Origin: Selaginella moellendorffii
Lineage: Eukaryota > Streptophyta > Lycopodiopsida > Selaginellales > Selaginellaceae
Direction: 5' to 3'
DNA length: 64,000 nt
Assembly (NCBI RefSeq): GCF_000143415.4
Contig: NW_003314265.1
Location: 1 to 64,000, forward strand
The position numbers were made by a program, and so were the translations under genes. Under the pieces are notes generated by a model. The model was not told the DNA's origin and did no database searches. It worked only from the letters and a program-made list of their open reading frames with translations. Positions 33,439 to 45,801 of this stretch are shown here, one piece after another. How positions within the stretch are numbered: position 1 is the first letter of the stretch; every line of letters begins with the position of its first letter.

Positions 33439-36400
33439 TTCGTGATCAACCAAATTGATAATGTGTGGATTTATACCCACCATTGCCCTTCTTGCCCAGC
33501 ACGTGGGAACCACACGGTTTTTTGTTGAGTCGTCCTTTCTTCTCGAGCAAAAAAACACGTGTTGTTTACATGAGTTTTACATTACTGAGTTGCAAGAAAA
33601 TTTAGAAAACACGACTGTCAGAACAACATATAAATAGATAGATAGATTAGTATGGCGTGCAATTCATGAAAAAGTGAGTGTTACTGTTGCAAATTTCACT
33701 CACAATACATTGTCCATATGGCAATTTTCTATTGGTTCGGCATTAAATGTCATTTGGATGCCTCATGAATACCCCATGGCCTGATAAGTCAATGATGTCC
33801 CTATAATATGAACAATGTGCTATATATAGACCACATATCATCAAGTTTGACCCCATGACATAAGGATTCATTAGGTCATAGGGTTTAAGAGATGCTTTCT
33901 TGCTTGAGCACCCTGCTTTAGTGCTCTATTATTTGGCATGTTTCTTGGTAGTAGATATAAAAAGTAACTTAGTTTGCTAGTGATTGGTTTCAAATGTTTT
34001 TGTGGGCAGTGTTAGAAGTGGCTTTGATTTATTATTAGATTGCTCTCTATAAACTTTCAAGTTCCTACCATAAGTATAGTTCCCTCCTTAGTTTACTTCA
34101 AATTTGTGTCACTGAAACTTTTTTTTTTAGGTTTACTGGAAGACGTGGAAGAAGATGAAGTGGATGGCCTTCCATCCAATTTTAATGATTTGGACTATAG
34201 TTCAAGTGTGGATAGTGACAATAATGCTCTCCCAAAGGTTTGCTTAGTTTCCAGCCTCCTAAATTCATGATTTGCATGTTTCTAGGCCTTTCATAATTTT
34301 TTGCGATCAATGGGATTTAGTAGTCTAGCCACATTTGGCACCTAGATGCACATGAAAATCCTCAAGACTAAGACTATTGCTTATCCCACATGCTATTTTA
34401 GAATTTCCAAGCCAACACTATACAAATACATGCAACTTGTTGATCCAAATTGGAGAGGTGTATTGGAAGAGGTATTTCATCACGTTCGAACTAACAATGC
34501 CCTAAATCAAAGTGGCACAAATTGGGGGATTATCAATTCCTGATCTAGCTGTCGAACTGGAGGATACCGGTTTAGCCGACGCCAAATTGGTGAGGCCTTA
34601 GCCACTCACGATCCGACTAGGTTAGAACAAAGGCACATAATAAAGATTTGATGATAGATTTACAAGAACAAGGAGGTTTATGCACTTTGCCATATGGATT
34701 ATGAATATTCTTTCATTTTTGCTTTTTAGTCAGCATATGTGGTAACATGTTTATTGTAGTATATTGCAAGCTTGTAAGCTATGGTTTCTATGTACATGTC
34801 ATTATTTGCAGGGCAACTCATTATATTGTAGCTTGCAAGCTAACTACCTCCAAAGAATCCCATGCAATATTCAACACATATGCGTAAATTGTTCGTCGAT
34901 TTGGAAGGCCTAAGCGCATTCGGACAATGCTCTAAAGCACAATAAGGTTGAAAGGGACATAGTCTACTGTTGGGGTCTTGCAACTAGGAGCTTCATATGT
35001 GAGACATCAACACGTAACTAGGTACTCACAACATTAAAGTTTTTTCGAATAAGGACTAAATCAAATTTGTTTTGCAACACATAAAGTGTTTGTGGAGAGA
35101 GCTCTTTGAGCACGTGGTGTGGTTTTATAAGCACATTTTTTGAGTCCATGGAAGATATAGAAATTCTTGATGGCACAACTAATTCATGGCACAACTAAAG
35201 TCTATGTTGTGTTTTTGCTCTGTACCTCAAGAAGAATATTTCAGTTGCAACTTGGAACCTCCATGACGTCTGTCTATTCAATGTGGTGATTACTTCAGAG
35301 TATCTCATGTTCCTGCAAACTTATTTCAACAGATGGAATGAGAGATTGGGTAAGAATTTTGGTAATGTTATAGAATTTTTTATAAATTGTGTTTTTGTAG
35401 GATTATGCCGGCTGTTGGTGGAAAAAAATATTGAAGACCTTCTTGGACCATTTCTCTCCAATGTCAAAAGTGCAACTCTATCAGAGGTAATTTTTAGAGC
35501 AAGAATATAATAATTTCTTTTAATCTATTTTGTTATGCTTAGTTACCTTATAGGCTTTTGACACTGTTTGAAACCAAGCATTTTTAATACATTGGGAGGG
35601 ACTCAACTTGGACAAGCAATATCTACTTCATTTAGATTTAACAATGGAATGTGCAATCGCTAATGTTGTGAGTGTAAATCTACCACTTTACATCAAGAGT
35701 GTTTTACCTATAGCAACACCAATGAAGCGATGAGCTTTTGAAAAATTATACTTGGCTATACTCAGAGAAAACTAAGTGTTCTTTAGTGTACATTTCAAAT
35801 TTAAATTCAATTTTTAATTTCCTCAATTTAAAGGTTCCCATGTTCAGGATTAGAGTTTACACCAACCATATTAATTGTGCCTTGGATATGGGCAATTTCA
35901 TTTTATGACATAATTTTGTCGATGGTTTGTTCATTCTTCCAATTGATTCGTATTATCTAACTAAAGGCAAGGCTTCTAGTGCACATTCCCCCGATTGCAA
36001 AACCACCGCGAAGCAAGAGCACCACAACTGCGATAGTGGGTAGCTTCTCCTCGATTAGGTTTGCATAAACAATCCTTTGTGGTTTGTAAGCTCGAAGCAA
36101 GAACACCACATGCCTTAACAGTAGTACACACTATGCAAGAAACACCTCACGAGCACACACCCAAGAACTCGATGTTCTACAATCGGTACAGCCAACAATT
36201 CCACAAGACACACGCCAGCCACTTGATTTCCAAGCTCTGCAGCAGGGACATTAACTCCAACAACATCCCATCCACAGCTCCTGACTGCATTTGAGCAAGT
36301 AGAGTGCTACCTAACATTGCATACACTACAATATATGCAAAACCTCTAGCATGTTTCATTTTCCTTGCCTTCCCTGGAAAGCAACAACCTGAGCATTCAA

Positions 36401-39400
36401 AATGAGGAAGTTTGGATGCCTTATGCTCATGGTGTTGTCCAATCTGGAACGTTGCCACCAACACCAACTACAAGACATACTCACGAAAGCCCATATAGTG
36501 CCATTGCTACCAGCCCCGCAAATCCACCAGCCGCTACAACTCTCACAACTCCATCTACTAGTACAAGTGCCAGTACCTAACCATCTACCTCATGAAGTAA
36601 CCAAGCGGTCCAGCTTAGTAAGTTTTTCATTTGTACCTATCTTTTTTCCATATGTTTTTTTGCGTAGGGTTGACAATGCTGCCACACCAACGAGCTTATA
36701 GTTCCCTATTAGTATTCCACAACTACTCCCAAGGATCGACATCGTCATCTAGTGCAGCTTCGACATCCAGATATATTCAAATTGACCCTCAAGGTGGGCT
36801 ACCATATGAGCCACAGGTATAACATGACCCCATGCACTCTTCAAAATTTTTTTTCTTTAGATTTGTTTGACTTATTGTCATTTCACTATGCTATGGTTAC
36901 AATGCACACCTATGCTAATAACAATCAGTAGTCTTTATCTTGTCGTCGTGGACATCATGGCAGTCGATCCAAAGTCATTGGTTGGATGTCATTTATGACA
37001 CCTTTGGTCCCCTGGCCGTTCACCACAGTTCTTGTCACCAAGTGGATTGCAATCTTGAAAACTTAGCATGTACACTTGTATAGGCGGAAAAGAGAGCCAT
37101 CTATGAAGGTGATAGAACTTGACGAGCTAGCAATGGACCTCCCAAAGTGTCTGATATGGGGTGGCTTATACTCCAGTATTCCTTTCCAACCCGACACGGC
37201 TCAACATGTGATTCTACTATCACTCTAAGCCTCAAGAATCTAACTTTCATCCATGACCAACCTAGGAGCATTTATCTGGTGTGCAAGGTAGTCCAATGGT
37301 GGTGAGGCCCATGCTAAGTCTGCAAAATTTAGCCTCAGCTTTATTCAGCTTTGCTACTAGCCTCCTCAAACATCATGGGGAGCTATAGCAAACAAGGCTA
37401 ATGACAACTGGGTAATAGTAATATACTTATACAATATTATGGAGCATTTTACTGACAAACATTGGCTAAATTATCAAAAGCAAACCTGAGCACTCGATAA
37501 GAAGGATATTCGTGAACGTAAGTCATTATTTTTTTAAAGTTCCCTCCTCACAAATATATGTTTGGTTTTTGCAGTTGTAGTTGCTACAAATACCTTAACT
37601 ACAAATGATGATCCCTTGGTGATAGAGCCATTTCTCCCGAGGCTAGCCATGTAGGAACCAAACCAAGACGAAAATAATGAAGACGAAGACTTTGCAGATG
37701 AAAAAGACATTCTTCCATTACCAAAAGAAACTTTCCCCACACAAGACAACATCATTGGAAGGATTGGGGGAGTGTTCTCTTTAAGCTTAGTTTTTCAAAA
37801 GCATAGTATGAGGATGTCTTTTGTGATAACACAATCCAGTAGCTCTTTGTTGAAGGAAGTATTAATATGCCTTCTTCAATTGTTGAGTCCACAATAACAT
37901 GGTTCATTGAGAAAAGGTACATGTATCTATTTCTTAGCACTTAGTACCATTTAATTATTTTGTGCAGAAACCTACGTAGGAATTGGGTAGCTGCACAACA
38001 ATTGAGAGAACTATTTGACACTGCTAAAACACTGTATTGTAAGTTCTTTTGTTTTTGCATTGAAAAGGCCATGCTTTGGCCATACAGACTTACTCGTACA
38101 TGTTTGAGGTCGTCTTGCATTCTAGTAAGCAATGAATTGCCTATGAATTGGAGTTCCCTCACTTGTCCTTCCAGATTGCACTAAACAATGAATTCAATTG
38201 TTTCCAATTCACCTTCAATACTAATCTCCACATATCAAATTACAAAGTGGTCTATGCATCTAAAATTAGAGGAGCTTTGGTGTGGGAGGAAGCCACAATA
38301 GATGTGGGTGGGCCACATGCAAAAGCCATTAAGGAGGTTGTTTGCCAGATTTCAAGATCGGTAAGTTTAATTTTCATTTGGCTCACTAGAGTAATTTTGT
38401 GTTATAAACGCATGGACTGTTTGTGTTTAGGGAAGGAGTCATGTATTGGCATCCTAGGATGCCAGTGCATTCTAGGATGTTACAACAAAAAGCATAGAAT
38501 GTGGTAAGTTAAGTTTAAAGCACAAGTTTTATATACTCCTCATTTCTATATGCATAGGCTATCTTTGTGGGCTAGTTGCTATTCCAAGCATTTAAATGTA
38601 ATGCATAAGTATCTCGTGGGTGTATAATTGCAACATTAACAATTGTAGCCAGAGAGGTTCTAAACAAAAATGACTGATGACTTGCCCTAGGAAGACTATA
38701 TAAGATGGACCTTAAGGCATGTGTGCCACATATCTAAAATGCACTCAATCAATTGTGATGTGCATCAAGCCTAAAGGAGGAGGGTGATTGACACAAGTCT
38801 GTGGATTCCATCTTAACGAATTTTGCAATTACCAACTACAATGCAGTGCTTGAGTCTAGACTCACCAAACTTGGTGAAGGTTATGAGCAGGCTGTGGAGG
38901 CATGCATGGCTGCAGTGGTCTAGTATTACCTATTCATTGAACCAAACATAGTGGGAGACTTACTTTGAGATGGCTTCCAACACTCAATGCGTATGGAAGC
39001 TTATTAGAGGCTTTACAAGAGTCTAGCATTGCTAGGTGGGCTTTCACTCATTGGGATAGATGCTTTATTACAAATCGTTCGGGTAAGGATGATCATTCTT
39101 CCCACAGAGTTCATCAATTGTCTAATCTTTGATAAGGACTTTGGAGAGAACTTCCACAACTGGATTGTGGACATCATCTGAAGTAACTATTTACTTTCAC
39201 AAACAACTAAAACTCTTGTATGTTTGAATATTTTATAGATATAAGCTCGAAAGAGTTATCCAAGTTCCATCATTTTGTGATTGATTCTCCAAAGTTTCGA
39301 CCGAGAGAGCCTATTTAGATCCAAGTTGAAAGACATGGTACATCATCTACTCGATTTCCCAGGTTCTTCACATACACACGAAAAGTTTTCTTCCCTTTAA

Positions 39401-41026
39401 CATACCCATCAATGGAGTGGACCAAACACAAGATCCACCAGGCACTCCAAAATCTAGAGAGTTTATATGGATTGGGCTGATGTTGTGGAAGTATCATAAT
39501 CTAGACACTTTCACAATAAAAAAGGTAATTTCTTAAAATATGTTTCACACTTTGAAAGAGACTCTTTCTAGTTCATTGGCAAAGTTAAAAGTAAGAATAT
39601 TCAAAATATTCCATAAATGCCCATTATAGGCACTTGTGGCCCTTTTTTGGCTTATGCTTGCCTCACTAAAGGTAATCACTATAGCTTCCAAAGTAGCTCC
39701 CAATTGAGTCAAAACTATTGAGCTTGGATGCTATATAATGCCCATCCTCGCTTGAGGAATTTTCAACCTGTTTCATGGTAGAACTAAAAGCACCCTCTGG
39801 GTCTGTGAATTCGTCTTTGCTTGTATCTCGAGCAGTAACATATCCCTCCCTGTTACTTTCTTCAACAGGACCTTTCCCCTCAGTGATTGGCACAACATTA
39901 GGAGTAGTTTTGGGCTGCCTTGTCAGAAGGATTGTTGAGCCTTGAGAGGAGGAGGCATTATATAGAATCCTTGGTTCTATCCCTTATTAGATCCATTGTT
40001 GTGCCTCAAAGAATTCATAGAATCCTCTTTAGTTTACCATGCCAAGAGGAAACACAAAAACCTCAAATATTGCAAAAGGGTTAGAGCATATAAGAAATTA
40101 TCACAAATCTACTCTTACCAAAGTGAGCATAAGTTTCTAATCCTTGAAAACTCCAATTCTTTGGCAACATACATTAGATAGTTTTGCCCCATTCTTGGAA
40201 ACCCTTTTTACAAATTTCAAAATTTAAAATGGTTATGATTGGAAAATGTTGAAAGTGTCCATTGTTATTTGAATGTTATTGCATGCAATTGCAACTTCCA
40301 TATTCTCAAATTTCCTTCTGCATGCTCCTCTTGAGAGAACTCCAAGTCTAAACATTAACATTATGCACTTTTGCGTAATACATAATTGAAATATAAGCCC
40401 CACCAATTCATGGAATTGGTTAGACTTCAATTTACTTTTGAGTTATATGTAAATCTTCTAAGCATCATGGTACAAAACTAAAGTGTTGAGAGAGCTACAC
40501 TAGAAATCAATGCCAAGGATAAGCTTAATGGGATGCATTAGAGACATGATTCTAGACAGTATATATCCATGGCTTTACAATGGAGCTAGATGGAGTTCAA
40601 TTATGCTTGCTATGAACATTATGTTAAAAGAGATGTGCCAAAAAAGGATAATTCAGTTCTTTTGCCATGAGTAAGATGTGAGAACATAGTGCTCTAGATA
40701 AAGTAGTATGGTATGCAATTGTCCATTTGGTTTGCAACATTAACAACTTATGGGATGAATGGGTCTATGGGCCATGAATGGCTCCATTCCATACATAGCA
40801 TAGGTCGTTGCTATGGGCATGATGCCCCATCCGGGGCATAAGGATTGGATATTTGTAAAATATTCTATGCTTGTGTTTTTTTCACTCATAATACACATGG
40901 ACCAATAGCAGGCATACACGTAGTGTGAGTGAAATCCATGTAAAATCCACCCTTTTACGAATTGCATGCCATAATTAGCTTCTTTATAATCCCCATCCAC
41001 GCTAGCCAGAAAACGGCGCTGTCGTT
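33439..41026. other. Long AT-rich tract with no supported gene
   Basis: About 7.6 kb lacking convincing coding sequence. Short frames with protein-like composition (an acidic S/D-rich stretch near 34140-34240, a T/P/S-rich stretch near 36450-36580, an acidic stretch near 37580-37740, and 38150-38350) are separated by stops and fit decayed transposon proteins, but no RT, integrase, transposase DDE or helicase motif could be identified. Terminal repeats were not found. The right end should include the COG8 3' UTR. Confidence 0.5.
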
Positions 41027-43390
41027 TCAGTTACCATTTGCTGAAGTGGTGATTATGTTCTCCACGACTTCAGGAACACTTCGGAGTCTCGCTGGAGATC
41101 CGTTCTCGGCCGGCATCGATGAAACTAGCTTCCGGAGACCGTTGTTACTGGCTTTCGTGTCAGTGATTGCGGATGGATAGCAGCGACTGAAACACGCGAC
41201 ACAGTATGGAGAAGCTACCTGAGTAGAGAGTTGTTAGTGTTGGATCATCTTATCGGTTGGTTGGCCCGCTTACCTCCAAGTACGCACGGCACGAGGACAT
41301 GAAGAGATTCGCTTCGCTGTCCTTGAGAATCCGCGTCGAGGAGTAGCGCAGCAGGGAATCCGAGACACTGCACAGTGCTTTCTGGAACTCGAGCGCTAGC
41401 CTGTTTGACAAGCTCACAGGAGCACACAGCCTTAGTTCGTTAAGAGCTGCCAGAATGCCTGTGAAAACACGATTGTGAGCGGCTCACGAGAGGAAGTGGC
41501 ACGTACCGTTGACAAACACGGCTAGAGGTGGATGTTCGATGAGAGACTGAGGAGGGGCGTTCTTGTCCTCGGAATCTCTGCTGGACAATCTAACTGAAGG
41601 CAAAGGAACCCAGCGGTGGGAATCGAGCATGTGCTGTAGACATAAAAGTTTATTCTTCCTCTCAACACTCGCTGAAGAAGAATTACCTGGAAGTTTTGCA
41701 ACGCTATCGACAAGTTCCGCACAAATAAGTCATACACGCACCTGCAAAAGACAATCACCAATAAGAACTATCCCCCGGAAGAGCTCAAGATAACTTACGA
41801 TTCAAAAATTGGTGGCAAAAGACCTCTAAAGTCGAGACCCACCCGGCCAAGACTCACCCCGCAGTACTGCCAAAAGCTCAAAACGTTGAAGCAAAGACTA
41901 GACATAGGATGCTCAACGTACCATGCACAAGTCTAAAATAAGAGCCAAGGATGCACCCTCGGTGACTTTGGGAAGCAACTCGCGCAGTGTGTCCAACAGG
42001 CAGGTTATGCGATGTGTTGCCCAGCTAAACAGGAGGCCACCATCCGAGGGCTCAGAAGTGTCATCTGAAAAAATAGCACGATATTGAGTGACAACATCGT
42101 GAATGTTCACACGATGGCACTCGGTCATGCTCTTCAAATACATGTAAGGACTGCCTTGGTCCAAATCGTCGAGAAGGCCAGCAAGCCAGGCCTCCCTACA
42201 TTTTAAAAACTGAAAGCATCAATTCAATAGGTGCTCACGAGCATTAAAACTGGAAGGTAGCTTACTTGCAACCGCAGCTCAATGTCGTGGAAAACTCCCA
42301 GTCTACGTAGATATCCTATTATTCTGAGGCACTCCGGAACCTACAACATTCAAAGCTCAACAAAGTATTCGACTGTTCCACGAAAACTACCTGAATATTG
42401 GACCGCAACCTCTGGAGGAGCTGTGCAAGAAGAGACTGCGTGTTTTGTCTCACATCCGCTACGAGAGACTGGATGACTGGTAGTCTATAAAGCAACTACA
42501 AAGATGAGACGAGAAAAAATACCGCAAACTAGATTGACGCACCTCATATGCATGGTGGCGAGCTTTGCCACGAACGCCTCAAGATCAAGAGCCTCGTCAT
42601 AGTTACCATTCCGCACACACCTGAAATCTGACTCAAACAAAAGTAAAGACAGAGAAAATAAGCCCGCTAACGTAAGGTACTTACGTATCCATCAGCTGAG
42701 GGATCTCAAGTAAATCCAGCAGAGTACTATGGTTCGCAAGCAATGTCCTGTTAAGCTTGCGTTTCTCAAGAATTTGCTGAGCCGAATCCATGAATTCATT
42801 GCAGCCGGCGGTCAGCTTAGGAATCTCTGCAATCTAAGATACGAACAAGTTAACAAAAGAAAATCTAAGCGAAAAAATCAGGAGCACACAAACCATGCCG
42901 AGCGATAAAAATCTAGCACAAGAATCATCTCAGGCAATCGAAAACAACTGAACAAACCATCTCAAGAACACATCAGAAAAATCATCTCAGAGCTAAAATC
43001 ATCGCAAACAATATAAGAACACACAAGCGAGTGAAACGAATCATCAAGCAAATCCAGATAAATGTACTTCACCAGGGATTCCACATGCTGATCGATACTA
43101 GCCACTTCCTTGGTGATGAACTGGAGCGATTCAGCCGCCGTGATGAATGCTCGATAATGCCCCACCGCGACCTCTTGCATCTGGCGAGAGATCCGCTCGG
43201 CATCGACCCGCAGGAGCTCCGGTTCCTACAATCGGTCCGATGGATCTAGAAATATTTCGTCAAGAACTAGATCTAGACTTACCTTGTGGAGGCGATCCAG
43301 CGGATAGGAGAGTAGATCCGAGACATAGGACTGCTGGAACACATTCTCCAGTCCTGGCGGAAGCGCCTGCTGGTCGGGCGCCATCGCCAT
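41027..43390 (-). CDS. COG8: Conserved oligomeric Golgi complex subunit 8 (COG8)
   Basis: Subunit of the COG tethering complex (lobe B) that directs retrograde vesicles at the Golgi. Twelve exons: 43390-43283, 43225-43073, 42833-42685, 42620-42543, 42484-42391, 42340-42266, 42209-41922, 41866-41799, 41741-41687, 41633-41507, 41458-41274, 41218-41027; 523 residues. Conserved blocks in order: QQSYVSDLL near the N-terminus, [16 protein letters not shown], a coiled-coil-like segment, [87 protein letters not shown], and [11 protein letters not shown]. All introns are GT/AG with consistent phase. Two ATGs two codons apart (43390, 43384) can start it. It diverges from SRP72 across 71 bp. Confidence 0.95.
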
Positions 43391-43461
43391 TCCTTCCCAG
43401 CAAAATAAAATAAAAGCTACTACCGCGATAGGGTTTGGTTTAGCTCATCTAGGGTTCTTCA
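43391..43461. promoter_or_regulatory. 71-bp divergent spacer between COG8 and SRP72
   Basis: The start codons point away from each other with only 71 bp between. The spacer contains an AAAATAAAATAAAA tract and telo-box-like AGGGTTT motifs (GATAGGGTTTGG, TCTAGGGTTC) that are common near plant translation-apparatus genes. Both 5' UTRs and a shared promoter must lie here or overlap the coding ends. Confidence 0.6.
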
Positions 43462-45698
43462 ATGTGGAAGGGAGGAGGCGTCTCAGCTCCGCCGCAGCAG
43501 CCCGACGATGATGCGCTCCACGATCAGCTGGCGCAGCTGGAAGCGCTGCTCAAGAGCTCCAGGAAGAACTACAAGCAAATTCTCAAGATCGCCGAGCAAG
43601 GTGTGGAGTTTTTGCGAAGAGAATGCTAAATGCGATGTGTTTTTCGCTTGTGTAGTGCTGGCGGTGCATCCAGATGACCCGGATGCGCTGAATTGCAAAG
43701 TGGTTGCTCTGATCAACAGTGACAGCTTTGGCGATGCTTTGGCTGCGATCGACTCGGCAGGATCGGTGGTGGATCTGAAATTTGAGAAGGTGAGGATTGA
43801 AACATTGTTCTTCTCCAGTCAAGCGTTTTTCATGACCTTTGTTTTTTCCTTTGTAGGCATATTGCTTGTACCGTCTTGGTCGCTTCGCGGAGGTCTTACA
43901 GATCTTACAAGGAGTGGAAAACAGCCCAGGTGTTCTCCAACTCAAAGCCCAGACTCTCTTCAAGACAGGTGATCTTAACGCCTGCGTTGAAACTTACGAG
44001 ACCATTCACCGCGAGTTTAGCATCGAGTCGAGCGAAGTGAAGAGCAATGCCATTGCTGCCTATGTCTCTGGAGGAAGATCCAGGGAGGCTTTCGAGCGCA
44101 TGCGATCGATGCAAGTCAATCCCAAAACTCTTTTCGAGCTGGCATATAACGTCGCATGCGTTTTGATAGACCAAGGAGAGCTCTCGCAAGCCGAAGAGCA
44201 TCTACTTCTGGCACGTAGACTCGGGCAGGAAATGCTGCTCGAGGACGAGTACAGCGAAGATGAGATTGAGGACGAGCTTGCTCCAGTAACAGCTCAACTG
44301 GCCTATGTGCTACAGGTAACCACACTCTAGTTTTCCATGCGGCTCGATTCTTATGACATTTTTGTCTCAGTTACAAGGACGTGCAACCGAGGCCACGGAG
44401 AGTTGCCTTGCAATCTTGAACAGAGATTTGAAGGAGAAGGACCTGCCAACCTTGGCTGTCGTTTCGAACAATCTCGCAGCTATTCGCAAAAACAAGGATG
44501 CATCCGACTCCTTAAGGAAGCTCGAAGTTGTCCTGAAGAAGGATGCAGATGGTAAACGTCTCCAGTTTCCCGAAGCCTTGGGACAGAAGATGTCCATCAA
44601 TCAGAAAGAGGCTCTAGTCTATAATTACTTTCTACTGCTTCTCAGCACCAACAAACTTAACCAGGTGAGCTTTCCGATTATCTGCCGCTCTTTTTTTCTT
44701 AAACATTCTTGCTGTTCCAGGCGCGCGAACTTATACCATCACTCGTGGAAGAATACAGCGGCAGCAGCATGCCCGTTGTTCTCAAGGCCTGCTTGTCATT
44801 GAAAGAAGGAAAAATCGATCTTGCGGAAGAAGTTTTGGGGGAGTACGCAGAGAAAAACTCCGAAAGCACCGTTGAGCCGTTGCTCCTGTGTGCGCAAGCC
44901 AGGACCACTGCTGGACACTATCTGGAAGCTGCGGACGTCCTCCGGAAGGCCACAGATATCAGGCATATGCCAGCGATAGTGGCGACGGCAGTTGATCTCA
45001 AGGAACGCGGAGGCGACGTGCAAGGGGCCCAAACCATCCTGCTCGAGTCTGTGAAATGGTGGGAAGACAGTATGGAGGAGACGAGGGACGAGATAGTAGA
45101 GCTGCTGCTGCACGAGGCTGCGAAGCTAAAGCTGAAGACGAAGGACTTTGCAGGGGCGGCTGAGTTATATGAAAGGCTTGCAAAGAGCTCTTCTTCCAAG
45201 GCAGTCGGGCTGGAAGCCATCACGGGGCTCGTCTCCTGCTTTGCCGAGACCGACGTGGCCAAAGGAGAGACTTTTGAGAAACAGCTCCCGGACGTAAAGG
45301 TGGTGGACGCAAGCAAGCTTGAAGAGAGCTCTGTGGTTCCGGGTGGCAGTAAAACGATTCAAGCGAACGTCGAGGAGAAACCAGCCGAGGAAAAGAAGAG
45401 GAAGAGGAAGAGAAAGCCTCGGTATCCGAAAGGCTACGATCCAGAGAACCCGGGGCCGCCGCCGGATCCAGAGAGGTGGATGCCAATGCGGGAGCGGTCT
45501 TACTACAGGCCCAAGAAGAAGGACAAGCGCACTGCACAGCTGAGAGGGTCTCAAGGAGCGATTTCCAGGGACACTTCCTCTTCCTCGGCAGTAGCAGCAG
45601 GAGCAGCAGGAGCAGCAGCAGGATCGAATGGTCCCAGCACTTCCAAGCCTGCCGAGACAAGAGGTGGTGGCAAGAACAAGAAGAAAGGCCGGCGGTGA
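43462..45698 (+). CDS. SRP72: Signal recognition particle subunit SRP72
   Basis: Cytosolic SRP protein that binds SRP68 and 7S RNA and helps target nascent secretory proteins to the ER. Five exons: 43462-43600, 43656-43789, 43857-44315, 44371-44664, 44721-45698; 667 residues, the usual length. The N-terminal two thirds is tetratricopeptide repeats (HPDDPDALNCK, a KTGDLNACVETYE repeat, NVACVLIDQGELSQAEEHL, and a later LLCAQARTTAGHYLEAADVL). The C-terminal RNA-binding domain is unmistakable: KKRKRKRKPRYPKGYDP, then PDPERWMPMRERSYYRPK. A low-complexity Ser/Ala tail from CAG/GCA repeats ends in a lysine/arginine cluster. It converges on glucosidase II alpha, with 103 bp between stops. Confidence 0.96.
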
Positions 45699-45801
45699 TG
45701 CTCTTCTCTCCGAGGTACTCGAAGCTTTCTTTTTGTTCTTCCAGATCATGAGAAACATTTTTGTTAAAGCTCTTATGACAAGTTCTCCAAGTTCTTTGGT
45801 T

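Noticed and set aside
45590-45625. (CAG)n run as a possible repeat array
   Set aside because: It is a coding Ser/Ala low-complexity stretch of SRP72, too short and irregular for a tandem array. No CRISPR-like repeat-spacer pattern occurs anywhere in the window.
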